From: Siphonodentalium dalli
Lineage: Eukaryota > Mollusca > Scaphopoda > Gadilida > Siphonodentaliidae
Direction of reading: 5' to 3'
Assembly (NCBI GenBank): GCA_032622095.1
Contig: CP136067.1
Coordinates: 175,000,556 to 175,064,555 of the forward strand
DNA length: 64,000 bases
In this document: piece by piece, positions 10,519-20,189 of the stretch
Layout of the letters: each line of letters starts with the position of its first letter
How positions within the stretch are numbered: the first letter of the stretch is position 1
Made by a program: the position numbers and the translations under genes
Notes under the pieces: generated by a model
What the model saw: only the letters and a program-made list of their open reading frames with translations
Told to the model about the DNA's origin: nothing
The model's database searches: none

Positions 10519-11334
10519 ATGGACAAATTCCTACGACCTTCGAGATTTGATGTCAATTCTGAATCGCCCACGGCATCCAAAGAATGGCTTCACTGGAAAC
10601 GGACTTTCACTAACTTTATCAGCTCTACCGGTCAGAATGATCCTCAGCCGGCCAAACTCGACATGTTGATAAACTTTGTGTCCCCGTCAGTTTACGAATA
10701 TATTGCAGACAGTGACACTTACAACGAAGCAATCAAAACTCTGGAAACAGTGTATATTCGTCCAAAAAATGAGGTTCTTGCGAGACACCTCCTCGCCACT
10801 CGACGACAGCTGTCAGGCGAGAATCTGGACCTGTTCTTGAACGAACTGCGGCAGTTGGCTAAAGACTGCAATTTCAAAGCTGTCTCGGCCGATGTGTATA
10901 AGGAAGAATATATTAGAGACGCGTTTATTAACGGCTTGTCATCGCAAGTGATCCGGCAACGATTGCTGGAAAACAAAACATTAGATCTGCAGACCATGTT
11001 TGACCAGGCGCGGACGATGGAATCGGCCCAGAAAAGTAACGAACTATATGCTCAACCATATCCGCCAATGGCTGCAGCGACAGCTCAAATCAATGAGGAA
11101 GACGATAATTCTACTGCTGCTGCACTACGTTCTGATACCGGTAATCGCAAATGCTTCTTCTGCGGTAATAGCATGCATCCGCGACGAGTGTGTCCGGCCA
11201 GGGACGCAATTTGCCACAATTGTAAAATTAAAGGACATTTTTCGAAGGTTTGCAAGAACAAATCAACCGGAACAACGGCATCGTGTCAACCGTTTCTAGC
11301 TTCCGTGACTGCAGCTTCTCCAAAGCAGTTATAA
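10519..11334 (+). CDS. gag: Gag-like protein with two CCHC zinc knuckles
   Basis: A 271-codon frame starting at ATG 10519 (CACGATGGAC), 30 nt after the 5' LTR. Residues ~20-170 look like a retrotransposon capsid region (LHWKRTFTNFI, then LDLFLNELRQLAKDC and YIRDAFINGL segments). The C-terminal part has two CX2CX4HX4C knuckles, CFFCGNSMHPRRVC and CHNCKIKGHFSKVC, the usual nucleocapsid RNA-binding motif. It would assemble cytoplasmic particles and package element RNA. The end of the frame overlaps the opening of pol. No disruption is seen. Confidence 0.93.
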   Translation: MDKFLRPSRFDVNSESPTASKEWLHWKRTFTNFISSTGQNDPQPAKLDMLINFVSPSVYEYIADSDTYNEAIKTLETVYIRPKNEVLARHLLATRRQLSGENLDLFLNELRQLAKDCNFKAVSADVYKEEYIRDAFINGLSSQVIRQRLLENKTLDLQTMFDQARTMESAQKSNELYAQPYPPMAAATAQINEEDDNSTAAALRSDTGNRKCFFCGNSMHPRRVCPARDAICHNCKIKGHFSKVCKNKSTGTTASCQPFLASVTAASPKQL

Positions 11335-14021
11335 ACATAACTATCGATGGGAAAATGTACAATGCCTTAGTGGATACTGGCAGTTCCGAAAGTTTTGTCG
11401 ACCTGAAAGTAGCAGAAGAACTCGGTGTTCGAATAATCCCGACATGTGGCCAAGTGTCCATGGCATCTGGTGCTATCTGCAGCCCGGTAATGGGTAAATG
11501 TAGAGTCGACGTGAACTTGGACAAGAAGAAGTATAGAAATGTACAGCTCGGTATTCTTCAAAGCCTGTGTTGCGACGTCATTCTCGGTCTTGACTTCATG
11601 GAAAAACATGAAAGTGTTCGAATCAAATTTGGAGGGTCCTCACCACCAATTGACGTCAACAACAGTAATGCTGTATGCGGGTTGGCTTCTTCGACGGTGG
11701 AACCTCCTGAACTCTTCGCAAACCTCTCTGCCGATTGCCACCCTGTCGCGACAAAAACTAGAAAATACAGCAGCGCGGACAAAGAATTCATCGAAAACGA
11801 AACGTCGAGACTGATTAAAGAAGGCATTATCGAGCCAAGTAAGTCTCCCTGGAGGGCACAAGTTCTTGTTACGTGTAACGAGAGACACAAAAAGAGACTC
11901 GTGATAGATTACTCACAAACAATCAACAAATATACCGAATTGGACGCCTATCCATTCCCGAAGATCAACGATATGGTTTCGGAAGTGGCTAAATACCGTA
12001 TATTTAGTACTCTAGATCTTCGAAGTGCCTACCATCAGATACCTTTGAGAGACCACGAGAAGATCTACACAGCTTTCGAGGCGAACGGTCGTCTCTACCA
12101 GTTCTGCCGAGTTCCGTTCGGAGTAACTAATGGAGTGGCTTGCTTCCAGAGGGTGATGGATCGACTCGTGGAGGAGAATGGATTGCGTGGCGTATTCGTT
12201 TATGTCGATAATATCACCATTGGAGGAATGGATCAGAATCAACATGATGAGAACCTCCATAAATTCCTGGATGTAGCTAAGAAATATTGTCTTACATTCA
12301 ACGACGATAAATGCGCATACTCAACAGAAAGTATCAACTTGCTGGGATACACCATCAGCCACGGTAGTCTCAGACCCGATTCCGACAGGATGAAACCACT
12401 GCGAGACCTTCCAGTACCTTACAGCAACAAATCGGCCAAGCGAGCTGTCGGGATGTTTTCTTATTACAGTCAGTGGATTCCGAAGTTCTCGGAGAAAATT
12501 AAACCTCTCGCGAATGCGTGTTCCTTCCCATTGGATGCGAAGACCATTGCCGCCTTCGACCAATTAAAGACTGACATTGAGAAAGCTGGTATCCAAGCCA
12601 TCGATGAGACTATTCCTTTTGTAATTGAGACCGATGCTTCGGACACAACTTTGGCAGGAAGTCTAAATCAGGGAGGGCGTCCCGTTGCGTTTTTTTCAAG
12701 GACTCTGCAGCCTCACGAGATTGGACATTCTTCGGTAGAGAAGGAGGCGTGTGCGATTGTGGAGGCTATAAGAAAATGGCGTCACCTTCTTTGTGGAAAA
12801 GAGTTCACACTAGTCACGGATCAGGAAGCGGTATCATTCATGTTCAATTCGCGAAATCACGGGAAAATAAAGAATGATAAAATTCTCCGATGGCGTACCG
12901 AACTCAGTTGTTACAGCTACGAGATCAAATACCGACCAGGTAGTGAAAATGCATCCGCTGATTGCTTTTCCAGAGCACACTGCTCTGCGGTCAATCGTGA
13001 CGCGCTTCTGGAATTGCATGTTTCACTGTGCCATCCCGGTATCACACGATTAATGCATTTCGTCAGATCAAAGAATCTACCATACTCAGTAGAAGATGTC
13101 AAGCGTGTCGTTGGACAATGTCAAATATGTGCCAAGTTGAAGCCTCGATATCCGAACCCAACTACTCCGCCACTTGTTAAGGCTACGCAACCTTTTGAAC
13201 GATTAAGTGTGGACTTCAAAGGTCCATTACCATCGACGACAAGGAACAAGTATCTACTAACTGTCATAGATGAGTTCTCAAGATTTCCTTTCGCCTTCCC
13301 ATGTGCCGACATGACGTCTGCGACCGTTATACAGTGCCTAACCCAGTTGTTCGCACTATTTGGAATGCCTGGCTACATTCACTCGGATCAGGGTGCATCT
13401 TTCATGAGCTCAGAACTCAAAACATTCCTGCAATCGCATGGTATCGCAACCAGTCGCACTTGCCCGTACAACCCGAGAGGAAATGGCCAATGCGAGCGGT
13501 ACAACGGAATCATATGGAAGGCAGTCTTGTTGGCCACCAGTTCGAGAGGTCTCCAGGACAATCAGTGGGAAAACGTTCTTCCCGATGCGTTGCACTCAGT
13601 GAGAAGTCTACTATGCACGTCAACGAACTGCACCCCTCACGAACGGTTCTTAAACTTCCAGCGAAGATCGTCGACTGGCCGATCTGTTCCATCCTGGCTC
13701 GTGCCAGGACCAGTTCTGTTGAAGAGACACGTAAGGTCAAAATATGATCCGATGGTTGATGAAGTCGAGTTGATCGAGGCCAATCCGAGCTACGCCCATA
13801 TCCGGCTTCCGAATGGCAACGAAAAGGTAGTTTCCTTGAGGGACTTGGCGCCACCAGGAGAACCGACTAATAGTCCTGAAGTTGATAACAATGTAGAACT
13901 ACCCGACCCTGGACTGGATACTTCAGTCGAGGATCCTGTCGTGACTGAACCAGACTCTGGATGGGTTAGACGATCAACTCGGTCCACTAATAAACCAGAC
14001 CGTTTGGGTTTCAACGAATGA
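11232..14021 (+). CDS. pol: Pol polyprotein: protease, RT, RNase H, integrase
   Basis: The frame opens after TAA at 11229 and stays open to TGA 14019; there is no upstream ATG, so it is probably reached by a -1 frameshift from gag in the 11232-11334 overlap. No canonical slippery heptamer was recognised there. Numbering from codon 11250: aspartic protease DTGS at ~42-45; RT with TLDLRSAYHQ (D256), CRVPFGVTNG and YVDN at 318-321, where most RTs have YxDD; RNase H with D462, D524 and D571; integrase with H590/H595-C624/C627 and D655, D713, E749 (35-residue spacing). A GPV-containing module near 820 follows, then an acidic tail without an obvious chromodomain. The product would copy element RNA and insert the cDNA. 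All domains are full length, and I see no stop or frameshift. Confidence 0.93.
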   Translation, partial: RTFFEGLQEQINRNNGIVSTVSSFRDCSFSKAVINITIDGKMYNALVDTGSSESFVDLKVAEELGVRIIPTCGQVSMASGAICSPVMGKCRVDVNLDKKKYRNVQLGILQSLCCDVILGLDFMEKHESVRIKFGGSSPPIDVNNSNAVCGLASSTVEPPELFANLSADCHPVATKTRKYSSADKEFIENETSRLIKEGIIEPSKSPWRAQVLVTCNERHKKRLVIDYSQTINKYTELDAYPFPKINDMVSEVAKYRIFSTLDLRSAYHQIPLRDHEKIYTAFEANGRLYQFCRVPFGVTNGVACFQRVMDRLVEENGLRGVFVYVDNITIGGMDQNQHDENLHKFLDVAKKYCLTFNDDKCAYSTESINLLGYTISHGSLRPDSDRMKPLRDLPVPYSNKSAKRAVGMFSYYSQWIPKFSEKIKPLANACSFPLDAKTIAAFDQLKTDIEKAGIQAIDETIPFVIETDASDTTLAGSLNQGGRPVAFFSRTLQPHEIGHSSVEKEACAIVEAIRKWRHLLCGKEFTLVTDQEAVSFMFNSRNHGKIKNDKILRWRTELSCYSYEIKYRPGSENASADCFSRAHCSAVNRDALLELHVSLCHPGITRLMHFVRSKNLPYSVEDVKRVVGQCQICAKLKPRYPNPTTPPLVKATQPFERLSVDFKGPLPSTTRNKYLLTVIDEFSRFPFAFPCADMTSATVIQCLTQLFALFGMPGYIHSDQGASFMSSELKTFLQSHGIATSRTCPYNPRGNGQCERYNGIIWKAVLLATSSRGLQDNQWENVLPDALHSVRSLLCTSTNCTPHERFLNFQRRSSTGRSVPSWLVPGPVLLKRHVRSKYDPMVDEVELIEANPSYAHIRLPNGNEKVVSLRDLAPPGEPTNSPEVDNNVELPDPGLDTSVEDPVVTEPDSGWVRRSTRSTNKPDRLGFNE

Positions 14022-14040
14022 CTCTTACAGAAATAACTTT

Positions 14041-14051
14041 GTTGGGGAGAA
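14041..14051 (+). other. Polypurine tract
   Basis: GTTGGGGAGAA immediately precedes the 3' LTR, the expected position of the plus-strand primer of a Ty3/gypsy element. Confidence 0.75.
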
Positions 14052-14174
14052 TGTGATGAAATTTGTATATAGTTTCTAAGACTTTCACTTGTATATTACA
14101 GGTGTACTCAGAAGTTCTGTTTGGTAATTAATTAAAGACTTTCATCAACAAGAATCGTTATCTACCTCACTACA
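14052..14174 (+). repeat. 3' LTR (123 bp)
   Basis: Direct copy of the 5' LTR, followed by the target duplicate TAACC at 14175-14179 and then by CTCTCAGAG as in unit C. Confidence 0.93.
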
Positions 14175-14179
14175 TAACC

Positions 14180-15131
14180 CTCTCAGAGTGTTTTACTTTA
14201 ACATGTACATAAATGTGAGTTTTAACTGCGGTAGGTTTGTTCTATTATGTCTTAAAAGGGGAATCCCCGATTCATGTTGTAGAATGGTCTAAATTAGTAT
14301 TACTCGTAACTGATGGGTGGGCTTTTCATCTGTTACCGTTTTTTATATACATCAACGATTTATACAGTAGTTAGTGAAAGATGAACACATCATGCATGCA
14401 CAGCCTTTTTCCGTATTAAACTCCGCGAGGCAGATAACAAGTTTGATCCTCTTCAAACTTCAAAGTTCCATAAGTATTTTCTGTCACTATATGCATTGGA
14501 GACTTAAAGGTGGATTATCAACTTAAGTCTTTAGTCCTCAAATATATCACATGCAGTACACGGTACTTTGTCGTTAAACTATAGCAGAACATGATTCCCG
14601 ATAGATTTCCCTTTTCTTGGCGCCAAAATACCCCGAAAATATCCCCGAGGCGGCAGAGTTCCAAACAAAAAAACAAACAAATTGGCGTCTATCGACCCCA
14701 TATATAAGATAGGTTAATGAAATAAAACGTACACACGAGACCGATGACAAAATAACAAATATATATAACAATGTCAACAATGATTCAACATAATATATAT
14801 ACTATAGTAACTATTTCATTATTATATCAGTAGAACTTGACCTTTCTTTGAAAACTGTCCATGTTGCAGATTATGATGCATGTATGGGGCTCGTTGTTTT
14901 GCATTAGTTATTGGAATCTGTGGCCATCATTCAATCCAATAAATTTATCACTCGTCATCCCTATCTCACAAAAGAAGTGTTTACGCATCTTTTCATATGT
15001 GTTGCGGCGCATAACGAAGTGTTCTTCATTCACAACATCCATGTTACATTTCCTAACAATTCTTTTATCAGGTGACACTATTGGCTGTTTGTGGCGACCC
15101 TTTTCAGTTTCCAAGTTATGATTACTAATTC
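14180..15131. other. Unit A middle region, no gene supported
   Basis: Conserved in all units (B: 34990-35933 and again 37280-38228; C: 52039-53005). Short frames on both strands (for example 14574-14780 -, 14861-15121 + and 14908-15114 -) are not constrained. In the last, five A/C differences seen by eye are all amino-acid changing, and unit B has a stop. Confidence 0.55.
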
Positions 15132-15135
15132 TTAA

Positions 15136-15654
15136 AGGTGGATTATCTCTTTGTAAACATGTATTATATAGTTACCGGGGTATAAAATATTAGATCTGAA
15201 TCGAAGACTCCTGTCCGGAAATGCTTCTATCGATTAATATTAATTTTATTTCGAATATTTTCTGGTCTAAAAAGGTGTGTTTGTTCAGCTAACGAACAAT
15301 ATTGGTTACTGTTAACAGAGACCAGAAATTATATGTGCAATTTTGTCACAAATAAACGTTAATTATACTCATTATCGCTTATATATGTGGAACAAAACAG
15401 TACAAACAACCAATCTGTGACATTTGACATTCGTTGCGTAGCCGTAGGAACAGCCCAGTGCTCTATATCGCAATACGGTCTCATCCGAATGGTCGGTTCT
15501 AAAAATAGTAACATAAATGGGCCCGATTTAATATTCGAAATAAAATCAATATTAATTGATAGAAGCTTTTCCGGACATAGGTCTTCAGTTCATATCTATT
15601 ATTTTATACCCACGCAACTATTTAAAATTTGTTATTTAAAGAGATAATCCATCT
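15136..15654. mobile_element. 519-bp TTAA-flanked foldback MITE (copy A2)
   Basis: TTAA at 15132-15135 and 15655-15658; termini AGGTGGATTATCTCTTT and inverted AAAGAGATAATCCATCT. Units B and C have the empty site AATTCTTAATATGA (about 35931, 38226, 53002). Almost identical to copy A1. Confidence 0.9.
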
Positions 15655-15658
15655 TTAA

Positions 15659-16308
15659 TATGAATCCATATCCCCCCTGGGGCTTTCAACATGGGTCGGT
15701 GTCAATCAAGTTGAACCTAATATGCCCTAATCTCATGTCAGCAGATCTCCATTCTCATTGGTCAATCTTAGTAGGCCAGCATGAAGTAACATTCACCGGC
15801 ATTACCGAACCATTTACAACGGCACCACTGTACTCTTCAGCAATGTTTGGGGAGTAAGGGGCTTGTTACATGAACTGGGGCAACTCTGCTAGCCAGGACA
15901 ACTCGGTTTGCCGGATGGCCCGGTCTAATGTGCTTGCTTACTGAACATATGATGTGCTGTTACATGAGACGGGTCAACTCTGCAAACCGAGATTTCCGCC
16001 TTGCCAGGACAACTCGTTTAGCCGGGAAATCTTAGCTCACGTAACAGCGAGTCATTCGGGCTAACCGCGATGACAGTCCCATGGGCGAACAACCCCTTCA
16101 GATAAACTTATATCCTAGCCTATACATGTGTATCTTCAAGAATGTTCCACCGTGTCCCGATTTTCTCTGCAAATATTACTCACAAGCAACAATTCTCTTG
16201 GACATACTCCGCAATAATCGTCACACTGTGATTATATTTCACTGAATAATTTAAAGTTACCCTATATTCAACCAAATGTGTATGACGCTTCCTCCAGCAG
16301 GTTGGTAA
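15659..16308. other. Unit A middle region with inverted GTTACRTGAG words, no gene
   Basis: Holds a 150-200 bp stretch (about 15862-16052) in which TGTTACATGAnnnGGG.CAACTCTGC occurs twice directly and GCTCACGTAACAGC occurs once in inverted form, with GCCAGGACAACTCG repeated. It may be an old foldback element. Units B and C carry shorter and longer versions (36150, 38440, 53210). Confidence 0.4.
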
Positions 16309-16312
16309 TTAA

Positions 16313-16832
16313 AGATGGATTATCTCTTTAAATAACAAATTTTAAATAGTGGCGTGGGTATAAAATAATAAATATGAACTGAAGACCCCTGTCCGGAAAA
16401 GCTTCTATCAATTAATATTGATTTTATTTCGAATATTTAATTGGGACCGTTTATGTGTCTATTTTTAGAACAGACCATTCGGATGATAGCATATTGCGAT
16501 ATAGAGCACTGGGCTGTTCCTATGGCTACGCACCGAAAGTCAAATGTCCCAGATTGATTGTTTGTATTGTTTTGTTACATAGTTATAAACGATAATGAGT
16601 ATAATTAACGTTTATTTGTGACAAAATTGTACAATAAAATTTCTGGTCTCTGTTAACAGTAACCACTATTGTTCGTTAGCTATACAACTACACCTTTTTA
16701 GAATAGAAAATATTCGAAATAAAATTAATATTAATCGACAGAAGCATTTATGGACAGGAGTCTTCGATTCAGATCTAATATTTTATACCCCGGTAACTAT
16801 ATAAAACATATTTACAAAGAGATAATCCACCT
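16313..16832. mobile_element. ~520-bp TTAA foldback MITE (ancestral position, unit A)
   Basis: Same family as the 7755 and 15136 copies but in the opposite orientation. Between TTAA 16309-16312 and 16833-16836, it starts AGATGGATTATCTCTTT and ends AAAGAGATAATCCACCT. Present at the equivalent place in every unit, so it predates the triplication, and it is more diverged from the fresh copies. Confidence 0.88.
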
Positions 16833-16836
16833 TTAA

Positions 16837-17360
16837 CCAGTTGCCAATATTTTGAATATACTTTAATTTGGGATCGGATCATTATATGTGGTTTATTCAG
16901 AGAAACAATTAACGTTTTCCAACTGTCGCTGAAATCTCATTGTATTCAGGGTCTTGTTCTATGAGACAAGATATTCAGATTGTACATGCGAAATTATGCT
17001 TCTTTTCATCCCCTGTAATCTTATTGCTCATGGAAATTAATTTGTTCTTCGTGTAAGAAGAGGATGATGAATAAATGCTAGTTTATGATCCTATGGTCAA
17101 CGATACCCGGTATGCACAATCTAAAGTCATGAATGTTCCCATGCTGAACATGCGTGAGTGACAATTGATTGTAATGATAGGACCGTTACATTGTAAAGGC
17201 AGCACAATCTATCTTTTTTAAAGGCGCTATGATAAAATTATATCTCTGATCTACATGGGAGTGGCAAAATGTATGTTGTACAGCTTTTGGAACTTTGGAA
17301 TATCCAATTTTGTTAGTCTGAGACTTACTCGAATCATAGACAAGTATGGCAAAATTTCCG
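16837..17360. other. Unit A intergenic stretch, no gene seen
   Basis: AT-rich and conserved in B (39417-39940) and C (54213-54740). No domain-bearing frame. Ends in TTCACAT at 17361-17367, the left target duplicate of the next element. Confidence 0.5.
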
Positions 17361-17367
17361 TTCACAT

Positions 17368-18779
17368 CAGGGGGGGGGGGGGTCGGAAAAAAATTTCCAG
17401 GCACGTATGATGGGGTGGGTGGGTGTCTCTGGGGTCCAAAAAGCAGTTTTTTCCATATGCCAAATTTTTTTTCCATTCCTGCTATTGAGTCTTATTTTGA
17501 TGTGTTTTGAACAGAAACGGGTCATATATAGTTAATAGTAATGATATACTACATATAGAGGTTATCAAACGTTGGATCAGTTGCACAATGGCCAACAATA
17601 ACCCAAATTCAACTTGATAGAACTAGAAACTGCGCTATTGGAAAAATAAAATTTATTCGGGATTCCATCTACTGATACAACAAAATAAGAATAACTATGC
17701 CGAACTCAGTTGAAAATAAGCGATAAAATCTTAACACATAAATTGAAGGCCAGCCGGGCCAGCTTGAACAATTTCACATTGTTTTCCATGTTAATGTGAT
17801 CAGCTTGTAATGTTAATCACAGTAACGAAGATTTTATCGTCACTGATATCGTGAGCAAAAAAGAAGTGAAATTGGGCTATCCATCCATATTATTCCCAAT
17901 TATTACGAAGCCTATTACTTCAGGCAGTGGCTACCAGCCTGCCATTACACGCTATAACATGTTTCCTCAGTTCTGGTTTCTGAGATGCCCCAAGAAGAGT
18001 CGCGCGGGTATATCATGGTTATGTTTGGTATTAGCATTATTCTTCAAACTGGGATGAACTGGGATGAACAGTTGTATTTCCACAAGTTTTGATAAACAAT
18101 TTGATTCCAGCAATACAGTAATGCCCTAATTAAACGACCCCATAACCACAGCAGAATAATGGGTAATTTTTCAGGATTTAGTCGGAAATATGGCTTGTTG
18201 TCATTCATCAGAAAGCTCTCCTCTGCTGTGGTTATGGACTCGATTAATTAGGGCATTACTGTATATCACATAGCAAATATCAAAATATCAAATAATCTGA
18301 AATTTGTTGTACCGGTACCATGTATTATGTAGAATACTCATATGTCATTATGTGACTAGATCATGTGACTCTGTATTATGAAAATGAATGTTAATAAAAA
18401 CTTTGGCACTCTGCCTATATATCCGTAGAAATGTGATTATATTGACACATTTCTTGATTAATGACACTTATATGATAAATTCAAATAGTATCGTTATCTC
18501 ATTATGCACTGTTCTATTCAAATATCGCGCAATAAATTATGATAATGCAGGATAATCAGCTATTTTGTTGCTCAATTGATAATTTTCTCAAATTTAGGGG
18601 GTGGGTGTCCAAAACTGACCGGAAAAAACTTCCTGAAACGGAACAAAAAGGGTGGGTGTCCAAAATTGCCTGGAAAAAAATGCCGGAAACGGAAGAAATT
18701 GGGTGGGTGGGTCCCCCGAGGCCGGAAAAAATTAAAATGATCATACGTGCCTGGAATTTTTTTCCGACCCCCCCCCCTG
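17368..18779. mobile_element. 1.4-kb CAGGGG...CCCCTG inverted-repeat element, non-autonomous
   Basis: Left end CAG(G)n then TCGGAAAAAAATTTCCAGG and CACGTATGAT; right end is the inverted counterpart (ATCATACGTGCC...CCGAC(C)nTG). TTCACAT at 17361-17367 and TGCACAT at 18780-18786 flank it. Units B and C have the empty site ATTTnCGTGCACATAGGGTCA (39936, 54733). This gives a 7-8 bp duplication with one mismatch, suggesting an hAT-like element, which is inference. Near the right end a degenerate unit GGGTGGGTGTCCAAAA..GGAAAAAA repeats three times (18598-18735). No transposase frame. A palindromic MITE is nested at 18116. Confidence 0.8.
18116..18261. mobile_element. Palindromic CAGTAATGCCC MITE, copy 1 (146 bp)
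   Basis: TA at 18114-18115 and 18262-18263. Left CAGTAATGCCCTAATTAAAC and right TTAATTAGGGCATTACTG, with inverted CATAACCACAGCAGA/TCTGCTGTGGTTATG arms. TA duplication and CAGT ends suggest a Tc1/mariner-type MITE. Nested inside the 1.4-kb element. Confidence 0.85.
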
Positions 18780-18786
18780 TGCACAT

Positions 18787-20189
18787 AGGGTCAAGCCCAA
18801 CCACGTGAGTATGGACTAATCAGATTATCTTCATTATGTGCACTCTTGACATAGCTGATGTCTCGTTACTAAATTATACAGTGTTGTGTCTTGAACAATT
18901 TAAATATAACATGTGAGTGTCTGGTCTTTTACACTATATATCTTATACCACATGTGCATGAAATTTCCATGTTCATATTGTCTTTTATTGTGTCGTATTA
19001 AAAGTGATTTTTTAATGTATCTGACGCAGATTAGAAAACACCGTACACCTATCCGTGACGAAATATAAGCTCATAACAATGAAAGATATCATTTTTATAT
19101 ATTTTCTTCCATTTTGATTGCCATCATAAAATATAGTAACCTTTTCATACCTTAATAAGATTGCATTTTATAGGCAATACTCCCAATAACTTAATTCTTT
19201 AAAATATGTTCATCTCACACTAAAATATGGCCAGGACCCAATATTGAATTTTCGGGGAAATTTCATATCACATTCTGTTAGAAAAAATTTCTTTGGGATT
19301 GGAAGTAGCTGAGACCATGTAAACGCATACTACTGAGCAAATGATCATACGATATAATTATTTAAATCATAAGAGAATAGTTCCAATTTGCTACCATTTC
19401 AAAACAATTTTGGCAGATATCTTTATAATATGGTGTAAATTTTCCCCCAAAACAGTAGTATAATGTAATAACATCCAACTAGAATATACATTTGTACACA
19501 TTTGATGTAATATGTCCAACAAAACAGATTAAACCGACTTCGTTCATATTCTACACTACGGCGGTCGTGTTGGACGCCGTCTTGAATTATAGGAAATGCT
19601 CAAGGGAGAGAACTCCACAGTATCATTAGACTCCTTATTTATGTGGGCAGTAGCCTCTATACGGGCGCCTGTGGCGCATAAGATACTATGGGTGGCGGGA
19701 TGGGGTGGTGGGTGGGATATCATTAGACTCCTTATTTATGTGGGCAGTAGCTTCTATACGGGCGCCTGTGGCGCATAAGATACTATGGGTGGCGGGATGG
19801 GGTGGTGGGTGGGATATCATTAGACTGAGTCCACACCCACCTTGAAATTGATACACATACCACCCAGAATCACAATCCACAGAGAAAAACTTTAACAGAG
19901 ATTTTGTACTTCACCCATATTGCTCCTGGACTCACCTTTGGTGGGGCAAGGTGTTTGTAACTCAAAGGTTCACCAAAAATGAGAATGGGCCAGTCGAAAA
20001 ATCAAATATTCATATAAATCACCACATAGAGTTCTTGATAGTGCAGACCTGTCGTCATTTTTACACGATACTCAATGCCGCAATTTCTTGTTATCTTGCA
20101 TATTGTTATGGTGGCTGACAAAATATAACGTCACATATACACCATTCACTAATCTAAATTATCCTTATATCTATGACTTGTTCATCATA
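18787..20189. other. Unit A region before the - strand zinc-finger gene, no gene seen
   Basis: Conserved non-coding sequence shared with B (40389-41718) and C (54955-55657 and 61783-62409). Unit A has lost about 70 bp near 19933 and the double-palindrome element region near 18798. A 210-bp tandem-repeat insertion lies at 19620-19829. Confidence 0.5.
19620..19829. repeat. 97-bp tandem repeat (two copies plus a stub) inserted with target duplication
   Basis: TATCATTAGACTCCTTATTT begins at 19621 and 19718, and a third partial unit begins at 19815. TCCACA precedes (19614-19619) and follows (19830-19835) the block. Units B and C read AACTCCACACCCACC without it. The TCCACA duplication implies a transposition-like insertion of a short repeat array. 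Confidence 0.75.

Larger units (their letters stand above)
10367..14174 (+). mobile_element. Complete Ty3/gypsy LTR retrotransposon
   Basis: Two 123-bp direct LTRs, starting TGTGATG and ending CTACA, flank gag and pol frames. TAACC is duplicated at 10362-10366 and 14175-14179. Unit C carries the empty site (AGAAATAACCCTCTCAGAG, around 52033), which confirms the boundaries and the 5-bp target duplication. Domain order gag, protease, RT, RNase H, integrase is that of Ty3/gypsy. No env frame is present. LTR identity by eye plus open frames imply recent, unit-A-specific insertion. At 3.8 kb it is compact for the family. Confidence 0.95.

Noticed and set aside
14908-15114. 68-codon - frame with protein-like composition, also at 52780-52986
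   Set aside because: All five A/C differences I see change the amino acid, and unit B has a stop in the same frame, so there is no sign of selection on a protein.
18556-18808. Open frames on both strands across 18539-18808
   Set aside because: They read through the G-rich triplicate of the 1.4-kb element; low-complexity translation, no transposase motif.
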